DNA of 64,000 nt from Sanderia malayensis (GCA_013076295.1 RQOL01000521.1:1-64000), one strand, 5' to 3'; positions 49,656 to 62,499 are shown, counted from the first letter of the stretch. Program-made: numbers and translations. Notes: a model not told the origin generated them from the sequence alone.

Positions 49656-49832
49656 CGAAAGTGGAAGTCACCAAAAGTGCGAGGTCATCAAAAGTGGGAA
49701 GTCATCAAAATTGGTAATCATCAAAAGTCGGAAGTCATCAAATGTGGGAAGTGGAGAAAAAATGGGAAGTCAAGAAGAAGTGGGAAGCCATCAAAACTGG
49801 GCAGTCATAAAAAGATGAGAAGTAAAGAAAAA
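48603..49832 (+). repeat. HOR piece between the inverted arm and the gap
   Basis: This 1230-bp stretch has no separate counterpart on the right. Position 49677 and position 48447 are equivalent places in the HOR, and both pair with about 50088 on the right. Collapsing one 1230-bp HOR step would make the inverted repeat continuous through the gap. The last ~160 bases pair with the right flank about the gap centre (sum 99765). Confidence 0.7.
49774..49832 (+). repeat. 59-bp inverted repeat at the gap, left half
   Basis: These 59 bases, from AGAAGAAGTGGG to AGTAAAGAAAA, are the exact reverse complement of 49933-49991 and end at the gap edge. Matching continues outward for about 100 more bases with a few differences. 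It includes GTCAAG in place of the usual GTTAAG, a rare variant present on both sides. Confidence 0.93.
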
Positions 49833-49932
49833 NNNNNNNNNNNNNNNNNNNNNNNNNNNNNNNNNNNNNNNNNNNNNNNNNNNNNNNNNNNNNNNNNNNN
49901 NNNNNNNNNNNNNNNNNNNNNNNNNNNNNNNN
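49833..49932. other. Assembly gap of 100 Ns
   Basis: Exactly 100 undetermined bases. A run of 100 is the usual placeholder for a gap of unknown length, so the real distance is not known. Satellite orientation flips across it: the purine-rich strand is on top to the left and on the bottom to the right. The flanks form a perfect 59-bp inverted repeat that stops at the gap on both sides. Confidence 0.98.
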
Positions 49933-49991
49933 TTTTCTTTACTTCTCATCTTTTTATGACTGCCCAGTTTTGATGGCTTCCCACTTCTTCT
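49933..49991 (-). repeat. 59-bp inverted repeat at the gap, right half
   Basis: Exact reverse complement of 49774-49832, starting with the first base after the Ns. Just beyond it the right side has two extra bases (CTTCTCTTGAC against CTTCTTGAC) and ATTTTTTTCC against ATTTTTTCTCC. Confidence 0.93.
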
Positions 49992-52900
49992 CTTGACTTC
50001 CCATTTTTTTCCACTTCCCACATTTGATGACTTCCGACTTTTGATGATTACCAATTTTGATGACTTCCCACTTTTGATGACCTCGCACTTTTGGTGACTT
50101 CCACTTTTGATCACTTCCCACTTTTTCTTGTTTTCCCACTTTAAAGAATTCCAACTTTTGATGACTTCCCACTTTTTCTTAAAATCCTATTTTTGGTGAC
50201 TTCCCACATTTGATGACTTCCCACTTTTCATGACCCCCACTTTTGATGACTTCCCACTTTTGATAACTTCCCACTTTCGGTGACTTCCACTTTAGATGAC
50301 TTCCCACTTTTTCTTATTTTCCCAGTTTTGATGACTTCCCACTTTTCCTGACTTCCCACTTTTGATGAATTCCAAGTTAGGTGACTTCAAACTTTGGTAA
50401 CTTCCAAAGATTTCCTCACTTCCCCTTTGTCTTGACTTCCCATTTTTCTTCACTGCCTACTTTTAAAGACTTCCCACTTTTTCTTCATTTTGCATTTTTG
50501 ATTATTACCAATTTTAATGACTTGCCACTTTTGATGACCTCCAACTTTCGGTGACTTCCCACTTTAGATGACTTCCCACTTTTTCTTGTTTTCTCATTTT
50601 GGATGACTTCCCACATTTCATGACTTCCCACTTTTCATGACGTCCACGTTAGGTGACTTCAAACTTCGGTAACTTCCAAAGTTTTCCTCACTTCCCACTT
50701 TTTCTTGACTTCCAATTTTTTCTTCATTGCCCACTTTTAAGGACTTCCCACTTTTTCTTGATTTCCCACTTTTGATGACTTCCCACTTTCGGCAACTTCC
50801 CACTTTTAATGACTTCCCACTTTTTCTTGACTTTCCACTTTTTCTTTACTTCTCATCTTTTTATGACTGCCCAGTTTTGATGGCTTCCCATTTCTTCTTA
50901 ACTTCCCATTTTTTCTCCACTTCCAACATTTGATGACTTCCCACTTTTCATGACTTCCCACTTTTGATAACTTCCAACTTTCGGTGACTTCCCACTTTAG
51001 ATGACTTCCCACTTTTTCTTGTTTTCCCATTTTGGATGACTTCCCACTTTTCATGACTTCCCACTTTTCATGACGTCCACGTTAGGTGACTTCAAACTTT
51101 GGTAACTTCCAAAGTTTTCCTCACTTCCCACTTTTTCTTGACTTCCAATTTTTTTTCATTGCCCACTTTTAAGGACTTCCCACTTTTTCTTGATTTCCCA
51201 CTTTTGATGACTTCCCACTTTCGGCGACTTCCCACTTTTAATGACTTCCCACTTTTTCTTGACTTCCCACTTTTTCATTACTTCCCGTCTTTTTAAGACT
51301 GCCCAGTTTTAATGACTTCCCACTTTTGCTTGATTTCCCTCTTTTGATGATTTCCCGCTTTTCATGACTTCCCACTTTTGATGATTTTCAACTTTTCATC
51401 GCTTCCCACTTGTTCTTAACTTCCCATTTTTTCTTCACTTCCCACATTTGATGACTTCCCACTTTTCATGACTTCCCACTTTTTCTTTACTTCCCACTTT
51501 TGATGATTACCAATTTTGATGACTTCCCACTTTTGATGACCTCGCACTTTTGGTGACTTCCACTTTCGATCACTTCCCACTTTTTCTTGTTTTCCCACTT
51601 TAAAGAATTCCAACTTTTGATGACTTCCCATTTTTTCTTAAAATCCTATTTTTGTGACTTCCCACTTGACTTCCCACATTTGATGACTTCCCACTTTTCA
51701 TGACCCCCCACTTTTCATGACTTCCCACTTTTGATAACTTCCCACTTTCGGTGACTTCCACTTTAGATGACTTCCCACTTTTTCTTGTTTTCCCAGTTTT
51801 GATGACTTCCCACTTTTCATGACTTCCCACTTTTGATGACTTCCACGTTAGGTGACTTCAAATTTTGGTAACTTTCAAAGATTTCCTCACTTCCCCCTTT
51901 GTCTTGACTTCCCATTTTTTCTTCACTGCCTACTTTTAAGGACTTCCCACTTTTTCTTCATTTTGCATTTTTGATTATTACCAATTTTAATGACTTGCCA
52001 CTTTTGATGACCTCCAACTTTCGGTGACTTCCCACTTTTGATGACTTCCCACTTTTTTTTGTTTTCCCACTTTTGATGACCTCCCACTTTTCATGACCTC
52101 CCATTTTTGAGGACTTCCATGTTAGGTGACTTCAAACTTTGGTAAGTTCGAAAGTTTTCTCCAATTCCCACTTTTTCTTGACTTCCAATTTTTTCTTCAT
52201 TGCCCACTTTTAAGGACTTCCCACTTTTTCTTGATTTCCCACTTTTGATGACTTCCCACTTTCGGCGACTTCCCACTTTTAATGTCTTCCCACTTTTTCT
52301 TGACTTTCCACTTTTTCTTTACTTCTCATCTTCTTATGACTGCCCAGTTTTGATGGCTTCCCACTTCTTCTTAACTTCCCATTTTTCTCCACTTCCCATA
52401 TTTGATGACTTCCCACTTTTGATGATTACCAATTTTGATGACTTCCCACTTTTGATGACCTCGCACTTTTGGTGACTTCCACTTTCGATCACTTCCCACT
52501 TTTTCTTGTTTTCCCACTTTAAGGAATTCCAACTTTTGATGACTTCCCACTTTTTCTTAAAATCCTATTTTTGGTGACTTCCCACTTGACTTCCCACATT
52601 TGATGACTTCCCACTTTTCATGACACCCCACTTTTGATGACTTCCCACTTTTGATAACTTCCCACTTTCGGTGACTTCCACTTTAGATGACTTCCCACTT
52701 TTTCTTGTTTTCCCACTTTCATGAATTCCAACTTTTGCTGACTTCCCACTTTTTTTTAAAATCCCATTTTTGGTGACTTCCCACTTGACTTCCCACATTT
52801 GATGACTTCCCACTTTTCATGACTTCCCACTTTTGATAACTTCCAACTTTCGGTGACTTCCCACTTTAGATGACTTCCCACTTTTTCTTGTTTTCCCATT

Positions 52901-55900
52901 TTGGATGACTTCCCACTTTTCATGACTTCCCACTTTTCATGACGTCCACGTTAGGTGACTTCAAACTTTGGTAACTTCCAAAGTTTTCCTCACTTCCCAC
53001 TTTTTCTTGACTTCCAATTTTTTCTTCATTGCCCACTTTTAAGGACTTCCCACTTTTTCTTGATTTCCCACTTTTGATGACTTCCCACTTTCGGCGACTT
53101 CCCACTTTTAATGACTTCCCACTTTTTCTTGACTTTCCACTTTTTCTTTACTTCTCATCTTCTTATGACTGCCCAGTTTTGATGGCTTCCCACTTCTTCT
53201 TAACTTCCCATTTTTTCTCCACTTCCCACATTTGATGACTTCCCACTTTTCATGATTACCAATTTTGATGACTTCCCACTTTGATGACGACCCACTTTTG
53301 CTGACTTCCACTTTCGATCACTTCCCACTTTTTCTTGTTTTTCCACTTTAATGAATTCCAACTTTTGCTGACTTCCCACTTTTTTTAAAATCCCATTTTT
53401 GGTGACTTTCCACTTGACTTCCCACTTTTGATGACTTCCCACCTTTTTTTTTTTCCCACTTTTGATGACCTCCCACTTTTCATGACCTCCCATTTTTGAG
53501 GACTTCCATGTTAGGTGACTTCAAACTTTGGTAAGTTCCACAGTTTTCTCCAATTCCCACTTTTTCTTGACTTCCAATTTTTTCTTCATTGCCCACTTTT
53601 AAGGCCTTCCCACTTTTTCTTGATTTCCCACTTTTGATGACATCCCACTTTCGGCGACTTCCCACTTTTAATGACTTCCTACTTTTTCTTGACTTTCCAC
53701 TTTTTCTTTACTTCTCATCTTCTTATGACTGCCCAGTTTTGATGGCTTCCCACTTCTTCTTAACTTCCCATTCTTTCTTCCACCTCCCACATTTGATGAC
53801 TTCCCACTTTTCATGATTACCAATTTTGATGACTTCCCACTTTTGATGACCTCCCACTTTTGCTGACTTCCACTTTCGATCACTTCCCACTTTTCATTAC
53901 TTCCTATCTTTTTAAGACTGCCCAGTTTTAATGACTTCCCACTTTTGCTTGATTTCCCACTTTTGATGATTTCCCGCTTTTCATGACTTCCCACTTTTGA
54001 TGATTTCAACCTTTTGATCGCTTCCCACTTCTTCTTAACTTCCCATTTTTTCTTCACTTCCCACATTTGATGACTTCCCACTTTTCATGACTTCCCACTT
54101 TTCTATACTTCCCACTTTTGATGATTACCAATTTTGATGACTTCCCACTTTGATGACTCGCACTTTTGGTGACTTCTACTTTCGATCACTTCCCACTTTT
54201 TCTTGTTTTCCCACTTTAAAGAATCCAACTTTTGATGACTTCCCACTTTTTCTTAAAATCCTATTTTTGGTGACTTCCCACTTGACTTCCCACATTTGAT
54301 GACTTCCCACTTTTCAAGACCCCCCACTTTGATGACTTCCCACTTTGATAACTTCCCACTTTCGGTGACTTTCACTTTAGATGACTTCCCACTTTTTCTT
54401 GTTTTCCCAGTTTTGATGACTTCCACTTTTCATGACTTCCCACTTTTGATGACTTCCCACTTTCATGACTTCCCATTTTCATGACGTCCACGTTAGGTGA
54501 CTTCAAACTTTGGTAACTTCCAAAGTTTTCCTCACTTCCCACTTTTTTCTTGACTTCCAATTTTTTCTTCATTGCCCACTTTTAAGGACTTCCACTTTTT
54601 CTTGATTTCACACTTTGATGACTTCCCACTTTCGGCGACTTCCCCCTTTTAATGACTTCCAACTTTTTCTTGACTTTCCACTTTTCTTTACTTCTCATCT
54701 TCTTATGACTGCCCAGTTTTGATGGCTTCCCACTTCTTCTTAACTTCCCATTTTTTCTCCACTTCCCACATTTGATGACTTCCCACTTTTCATGATTACC
54801 AATTTTGATGACTTCCCACTTTTGATGACCTCCCACTTTTAATGACTTCCCACTTTTTCTTGACTTCCAACTTTTTCATTACTTCCCATCTTTTTAAGAC
54901 TGCCCAGTTTTAATGACTTCCCACTTTTGCTTGATTTCCCTCTTTTGATGATTTCCCGCTTTTCATGACTTCCACTTTTGATGATTTTCAACTTTTCATC
55001 GCTTCCCACTTCTTCTTAACTTCCCATTTTTTCTTCACTTCCCACATTTGATGACTTCCCACTTTTCATGACTTCCCACTTTTTCTTTACTTCCCACTTT
55101 TGATGATTACCAATTTTGATGACTTCCCACTTTTGATGACCTCGCACTTTTGGTGACTTCCACTTTCGATCACTTCCCACTTTTTCTTGTTTTCCCACTT
55201 TAAAGAATTCCAACTTTTGATGACTTCCCATTTTTTCTTAAAATCCTATTTTTGTGACTTCCCACTTGACTTCCCACATTTGATGACTTCCCACTTTTCA
55301 TGACCCCCACTTTTCATGACTTCCCACTTTTGATAACTTCCCACTTTCGGTGACTTCCACTTTAGATGACTTCCCACTTTTTCTTGTTTTCCCAGTTTCG
55401 ATGACTTCCCACTTTTCATGACTTCCCACTTTTGATGACTTCCACGTTAGGTGACTTCAAATTTTGGTAACTTTCAAAGATTTCCTCACTTCCCCCTTTG
55501 TCTTGACTTCCCATTTTTTCTTCACTGCCTACTTTTAAGGACTTCCCACTTTTTCTTCATTTTGCATTTTTGATTATTACCAATTTTAATGACTTGCCAC
55601 TTTTGATGACCTCCAACTTTCGGTGACTTCCCACTTTTGATGACTTCCCACTTTTTTTTGTTTTCCCACTTTTGATGACCTCCCACTTTTCATGACCTCC
55701 CATTTTTGAGGACTTCCATGTTAGGTGACTTCAAACTTTGGTAAGTTCGAAAGTTTTCTCCAATTCCCACTTTTTCTTGACTTCCAATTTTTTCTTCATT
55801 GCCCACTTTTAAGGACTTCCCACTTTTTCTTGATTTCCCACTTTTGATGACTTCCCACTTTCGGCGACTTCCCACTTTTAATGACTTCCCACTTTTTCTT

Positions 55901-57540
55901 GACTTTCCACTTTTTCTTTACTTCTCATCTTCTTATGACTGCCCAGTTTTGATGGCTTCTCACTTCTTCTTAACTTCCCATTTTTTCTCCACTTCCCATA
56001 TTTGATGACTTCCCACTTTTGATGATTACCAATTTTGATGACCTCCCACTTTTGATGACCTCGCACTTTTGGTGACTTCCACTTTCGATCACTTCCCACT
56101 TTTTCTTGTTTTCCCACTTTAAGGAATTCCAACTTTTGATGACTTCCCACTTTTTCTTAAAATCCTATTTTTGGTGACTTCCCACTTGACTTCCCACATT
56201 TGATGACTTCCCACTTTTCATGACACCCCACTTTTGATGACTTCCCACTTTTGATAACTTCCCACTTTCGGTGACTTCCACTTTAGATGACTTCCCACTT
56301 TTTCTTGTTTTCCCACTTTCATGAATTCCAACTTTTGCTGACTTCCCACTTTTTTTTAAAATCCCATTTTTGGTGACTTCCCACTTGACTTCCCACATTT
56401 GATGACTTCCCACTTTTCATGACTTCCCACTTTTGATAACTTCCAACTTTCGGTGACTTCCCACTTTAGATGACTTCCCACTTTTTCTTGTTTTCCCATT
56501 TTGGATGACTTCCCACTTTTCATGACTTCCCACTTTTCATGACGTCCACGTTAGTGACTTCAAACTTTGGTAACTTCCAAAGTTTTCCTCACTTCCCACT
56601 TTTTCTTGACTTCCAATTTTTTCTTCATTGCCCACTTTTAAGGACTTCCCACTTTTTCTTGATTTCCCACTTTTGATGACTTCCCACTTTCGGCGACTTC
56701 CCACTTTTAATGACTCCCCACTTTTTTATGACTTTCCACTTTTCTTTACTTCTCATCTTCTTATGACTGCCCAGTTTTGATGGCTTCCCACTTCTTCTTA
56801 ACTTCCCATTTTTTCTCCACTTCCCACATTTGATGACTTCCCACTTTTCATGATTACCAATTTTGATGACTTCCCACTTTTGATGACGACCCACTTTTGC
56901 TGACTTCCACTTTCGATCACTTCCCACTTTTTCTTGTTTTTCCACTTTAATGAATTCCAACTTTTGCTGACTTCCCACTTTTTTAAAATCCCATTTTTGG
57001 TGACTTTCCACTTGACTTCCCACTTTTGATGACTTCCCACCTTTTTTTGTTTTCCCACTTTTGATGACCTCCCACTTTTCATGACCTCCCATTTTTGAGG
57101 ACTTCCATGTTAGGTGACTTCAAACTTTGGTAAGTTCCAAAGTTTTCTCCAATTCCCACTTTTTCTTGACTTCCAATTTTTTCTTCATTGCCCACTTTTA
57201 AGGCCTTCCCACTTTTTCTTGATTTCCCACTTTTGATGACTTCCCACTTTCGGCGACTTCCCACTTTTAATGACTTCCTACTTTTTCTTGACTTTCCACT
57301 TTTTCTTTACTTCTCATCTTCTTATGACTGCCCAGTTTTGATGGCTTCCCACTTCTTCTTAACTTCCCATTTTTTCTCCACCTCCCACATTTGATGACTT
57401 CCCACTTTTCATGATTACCAATTTTGATGACTTCCCACTTTTGATGACCTCCCACTTTTGCTGACTTCCACTTTCGATCACTTCCCACTTTTTCATTACT
57501 TCCTATCTTTTTAAGACTGCCCAGTTTTAATGACTTCCCA

Positions 57541-59290
57541 CTTTTGCTTGATTTCCCACTTTTGATGATTTCCCGCTTTTCATGACTTCCCACTTTTGAT
57601 GATTTTCAACTTTTGATCGCTTCCCACTTCTTCTTAACTTCCCATTTTTTCTTCACTTCCCACATTTGATGACTTCCCACTTTTCATGACTTCCCACTTT
57701 TTCTATACTTCCCACTTTTGATGATTACCAATTTTGATGACTTCCCACTTTTGATGACCTCGCACTTTTGGTGACTTCTACTTTCGATCACTTCCCACTT
57801 TTTCTTGTTTTCCCACTTTAAAGAATTCCAACTTTTGATGACTTCCCACTTTTTCTTAAAATCCTTTTTTGGTGACTTCCCACTTGACTTCCCACATTTG
57901 ATGACTTCCCACTTTTCAAGACCCCCCACTTTTGATGACTTCCCACTTTTGATAACTTCCCACTTTCGGTGACTTCCACTTTAGATGACTTCCCACTTTT
58001 TCTTGTTTTCCCAGTTTTGATGACTTCCCACTTTTCATGACTTCCCACTTTTGATGACTTCCCACTTTTCATGACTTCCCACTTTTCATGACGTCCACGT
58101 TAGGTGACTTCAAACTTTGGTAACTTCCAAAGTTTCCTCACTTCCCACTTTTTCTTGACTTCCAATTTTTTCTTGATTGCCCACTTTTAAGGACTTCCCA
58201 CTTTTTCTTGATTTCCCACTTTTGATGACTTCCCACTTTCGGCGACTTCCCACTTTTAATGACTTCCCACTTTTTCTTGACTTTCCACTTTTTCTTTACT
58301 TCTCATCTTCTTATGACTGCCCAGTTTTGATGGCTTCCCACTTCTTCTTAACTTCCCATTTTTTCTCCACTTCCCACATTTGATGACTTCCCACTTTTCA
58401 TGATTACCAATTTTGATGACTTCCCACTTTTGATGACCTCCCACTTTTGCTGACTTCCACTTTCGATCACTTCCCACTTTTTCTTGTTTTCCCACTTTAA
58501 TGAATTCCAACTTTTGCTGACTTCCCACTTTTTTTTAAAATCCCATTTTTGGTGACTTCGCACTTGACTTCCCACATTTGAGGACTTCCCACTTTTCATG
58601 ACTTCCCACTTTTGATAACTTCCAACTTTCGGTGACTTCCCACTTTAGATGACTTCCCACTTTTTCTTGTTTTCCCATTTTGGATGACTTCCCACTTTTC
58701 ATGACTTCCCACTTTTCATGACGTCCACGTTAGGTGACTTCAAACTTTGGTAACTTCCAAAGTTTTCCTCACTTCCCACTTTTTCTTGACTTCTAATTTT
58801 TTCTTCATTGCCCACTTTTAAGGACTTCCCACTTTTTCTTGATTTCCCACTTTTGATGACTTCCCACTTTCGGCGACTTCCCACTTTTAATGACTTCCCA
58901 CTTTTTCTTGACTTTCCACTTTTTCTTTACTTCTCATCTTCTTATGACTGCCCAGTTTTGATGGCTTCCCACTTCTTCTTAACTTCCCATTTTTTCTCCA
59001 CTTCCCACATTTGATGACTTCCCACTTTTCATGATTACCAATTTTGATGACTTCCCACTTTTGATGACCTCCCACTTTTGCTGACTTCCACTTTCGATCA
59101 CTTCCCACTTTTTCTTGTTTTCCCACTTTAATGAATTCCAACTTTTGCTGACTTCCCACTTTTTTTTAAATTCCCATTTTTGGTGACTTCGCACTTGACT
59201 TCCCACATTTGATGACTTCCCACTTTTCATGACTTCCCACTTTTGATAACTTCCAACTTTCGGTGACTTCCCACTTTAGATGACTTCCCA
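57541..59290 (-). repeat. 1.75-kb HOR, copy A
   Basis: 1750-bp unit bounded by the CTTTTGCTTG monomer. It contains AAGCGGG, GAAGTATAG, GTAGAAGTCACC, the GGGGGGTCTTG tract, GGACGTCATG, CAATCAAG (58175), GTCGCCG, a GTGCGAAGTC segment, and a second GTCGCCG with AAAAAATTAGAAG (about 58797). It differs from copy B mainly by one-base losses near 57867 and 58133. Confidence 0.85.
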
Positions 59291-61042
59291 CTTTTGCTTG
59301 ATTTCCCACTTTTGATGATTTCCCGCTTTTCATGACTTCCCACTTTTGATTATTTTCAACTTTTGATCGCTTCCCACTTCTTCTTAACTTCCCATTTTTT
59401 CTTCACTTCCCACATTTGATGACTTCCCACTTTTCATGACTTCCCACTTTTTCTATACTTCCCACTTTTGATGATTACCAATTTTGATGACTTCCCACTT
59501 TTGATGACCTCGCACTTTTGGTGACTTCTACTTTCGATCACTTCCCACTTTTTCTTGTTTTCCCACTTTAAAGAATTCCAACTTTTGATGACTTCCCACT
59601 TTTTCTTAAAATCCTTTTTTTGGTGACTTCCCACTTGACTTCCCACATTTGATGACTTCCCACTTTTCAAGACCCCCCACTTTTGATGACTTCCCACTTT
59701 TGATAACTTCCCACTTTCGGTGACTTCCACTTTAGATGACTTCCCACTTTTTCTTGTTTTCCCAGTTTTGATGACTTCCCACTTTTCATGACTTCCCACT
59801 TTTGATGACTTCCCACTTTTCATGACTTCCCACTTTTCATGACGTCCACGTTAGGTGACTTCAAACTTTGGTAACTTCCAAAGTTTTCCTCACTTCCCAC
59901 TTTTTCTTGACTTCCAATTTTTTCTTGATTGCCCACTTTTAAGGACTTCCCACTTTTTCTTGATTTCCCACTTTTGATGACTTCCCACTTTCGGCGACTT
60001 CCCACTTTTAATGACTTCCCACTTTTTCTTGACTTTCCACTTTTTCTTTACTTCTCATCTTCTTATGACTGCCCAGTTTTGATGGCTTCCCACTTCTTCT
60101 TAACTTCCCATTTTTTCTCCACTTCCCACATTTGATGACTTCCCACTTTTCATGATTACCAATTTTGATGACTTCCCACTTTTGATGACCTCCCACTTTT
60201 GCTGACTTCCACTTTCGATCACTTCCCACTTTTTCTTGTTTTCCCACTTTAATGAATTCCAACTTTTGCTGACTTCCCACTTTTTTTTAAAATCCCATTT
60301 TTGGTGACTTCGCACTTGACTTCCCACATTTGAGGACTTCCCACTTTTCATGACTTCCCACTTTTGATAACTTCCAACTTTCGGTGACTTCCCACTTTAG
60401 ATGACTTCCCACTTTTTCTTGTTTTCCCATTTTGGATGACTTCCCACTTTTCATGACTTCCCACTTTTCATGACGTCCACGTTAGGTGACTTCAAACTTT
60501 GGTAACTTCCAAAGTTTTCCTCACTTCCCACTTTTTCTTGACTTCTAATTTTTTCTTCATTGCCCACTTTTAAGGACTTCCCACTTTTTCTTGATTTCCC
60601 ACTTTTGATGACTTCCCACTTTCGGCGACTTCCCACTTTTAATGACTTCCCACTTTTTCTTGACTTTCCACTTTTTCTTTACTTCTCATCTTCTTATGAC
60701 TGCCCAGTTTTGATGGCTTCCCACTTCTTCTTAACTTCCCATTTTTTCTCCACTTCCCACATTTGATGACTTCCCACTTTTCATGATTACCAATTTTGAT
60801 GACTTCCCACTTTTGATGACCTCCCACTTTTGCTGACTTCCACTTTCGATCACTTCCCACTTTTTCTTGTTTTCCCACTTTAATGAATTCCAACTTTTGC
60901 TGACTTCCCACTTTTTTTTAAATTCCCATTTTTGGTGACTTCGCACTTGACTTCCCACATTTGATGACTTCCCACTTTTCATGACTTCCCACTTTTGATA
61001 ACTTCCAACTTTCGGTGACTTCCCACTTTAGATGACTTCCAA
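59291..61042 (-). repeat. 1.75-kb HOR, copy B
   Basis: 1752-bp copy of the preceding unit. The start is a register switch: before it, sequence reads ...TTTAGATGACTTCCCACTT instead of the ...TTTTAATGACTTCCCACTT that precedes copy A, as expected for exchange inside a shared monomer. It carries CAATCAAG near 59927 and the same marker order as copy A. Confidence 0.85.
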
Positions 61043-62499
61043 CTTTTTCTTGTTTTCCCATTTTGGATGACTTCCCACTTTTCATGACCTCCCATTTTTG
61101 AGGACTTCCATGTTAGGTGACTTCAAACTTTGGTAAGTTCCAAAGTTTTCTCCAATTCCCACTTTCTCTTGACTTCCAATTTTTTCTTCATTGCCCACTT
61201 TTAAGGACTTCCCACTTTTTCTTGATTTCCCACTTTTGATGACTTCCCACTTTCGGCGACTTCCCACTTTTAATGACTTCCCACTTTTTCTTGACTTTCC
61301 ACTTTTTCTTTACTTCTCGTCTTCTTATGACTGCCCAGTTTTGATGGCTTCCCACTTCTTCTTAACTTCCCATTTTTTCTCCACTTCCCACATTTGATGA
61401 CTTCCCACTTTTCATGATTACCAATTTTGATGACTTCCCACTTTTGATGACCTCCCACTTTTGCTGACTTCCACTTTCGATCACTTCCCACTTTTTCATT
61501 ACTTCCTATCTTTTTAAGACTGCCCGGTTTTAATGACTTCCCACTTTTGCTTGATTTCCCACTTTTGATGATTTCCCGCTTTTCATGACTTCCCACTTTT
61601 GATGATTTTCAACTTTTGATCGCTTCCCACTTCTTCTTAACTTCCCATTTTTTCTTCACTTCCCACATTTGATGACTTCCCACTTTTCATGACTTCCCAC
61701 TTTTTCTTTACCTCCCACTTTGGATGATTACCAATTTTGATGACTTCCCACTTTTGATGACCCCCCACTTTTGAAGACTTCCCACTTTTGATAACTTCCC
61801 ACTTTCGGTGACTTCCACTTTAGATGACTTCCCACTTTTTCTTGTTTTCCCAGTTTTGATGACTTCCCACTTTTCATGACTTCCCATTTTTGATGACTTC
61901 CCACTTTTCATGACTTCCCACTTTTCATGACGTCCACGTTAGGTGACTTCAAACTTTGGTAACTTCCAAAGTTTTCCTCACTTCCCACTTTTTCTTGACT
62001 TCCAATTTTTTCTTCATTGCCCACTTTTAAGGACTTCCCACTTTTTCTTGATTTCCCACTTTTGATGACTTCCCACTTTCGGCGACTTCCCACTTTTAAT
62101 GACTTCCCACTTTTTCTTGACTTTCCACTTTTTCTTTACTTCTCATCTTCTTATGACTGCCCAGTTTTGATGGCTTCCCACTTCTTCTTAACTTCCCATT
62201 TTTTCTCCACTTCCCACATTTGATGACTTCCCACTTTTCATGATTACCAATTTTGATGACTTCCCACTTTTGATGACCTCCCACTTTTGCTGACTTCCAC
62301 TTTCGATCACTTCCCACTTTTTCTTGTTTTCCCACTTTAATGAATTCCAACTTTTGCTGACTTCCCACTTTTTTTTAAATTCCCATTTTTGGTGACTTCG
62401 CACTTGACTTCCCACATTTGATGACTTCCCACTTTTCATGACTTCCCACTTTTGATAACTTCCAACTTTCGGTGACTTCCCACTTTAGATGACTTCCCA
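61043..62499 (-). repeat. HOR segment between copies B and C
   Basis: The first part has the GGAATTGGAG / TAACATGGAAG marker form (about 61080-61170), GTCGCCG (about 61267) and AAGCGGG (about 61576), pairing with 33.8-34.56 kb on the left. The second part, about 62017-62499, repeats 58808-59290 at an offset of 3209 bp. Near 61711-61760 a CATCCAAAGTGGG monomer and a direct switch to the GGGGGGTCATC tract mark a ~150-bp deletion relative to other copies. Confidence 0.75.

Larger units (their letters stand above)
1..49832 (+). repeat. 17-bp satellite array, purine-rich strand on top
   Basis: The whole interval is a tandem array of a monomer close to AAAAGTGGGAAGTCATC (17 bp; 7 A, 5 G, 3 T, 2 C). 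Common variants end in ATG, ATT, GCC, CTT or ACC instead of ATC. An 18-bp form carries AAGAAAAA before GTGGG. Diverged monomers (for example GTTACCAAAGTTTGAAGTC and ATTGGTAATCATC) recur at fixed places and define kilobase higher-order repeats. I see no stretch above about 300 bases free of the repeat, and no embedded transposon, RNA gene or unrelated sequence. Open frames are short, overlap on both strands and all translate to the same lysine/serine/glycine/tryptophan-rich cycle, so they are not annotated as genes. Family identity and chromosomal location are unknown. Confidence 0.96.
49933..62450 (-). repeat. Right arm of the large inverted repeat
   Basis: Reverse-complement counterpart of about 33000-48602; the pairing sums are given with the left arm. 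Rare variants appear in mirrored order: GTTGCCG (50796), ACCGAAG (about 50670), CATGAAATGTGGG (about 50610), AAAATAAG (50316), ACTGTGGAAC (53540), AGAAAGAATGGG (about 53772), GTGGGGAGTCATT (about 56716), CAATCAAG (58175) and GGGAATTTAAA (59173). It carries an extra 1752-bp HOR unit (59291-61042) relative to the left arm, and about 150 bp is lost near 61.7 kb. Confidence 0.82.

Noticed and set aside
49539..50172. Frames running through the Ns on both strands
   Set aside because: The undetermined bases contain no stops only because they are unknown; the two sides are inverted copies of the same monomers.
56625..57092. Longest open frame, 155 codons on the minus strand, and many others of 60-144 codons on both strands
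   Set aside because: They consist only of the 17-residue cycle, recur at every HOR copy, overlap antisense frames of similar length, are opened and closed by single-base repeat variants, and show no domain, signal peptide or credible start.
33000..62450. Inverted arms as terminal inverted repeats of a giant transposon
   Set aside because: There is no coding capacity, no target-site duplication, and no non-satellite interior; both arms and everything around them are the same array.
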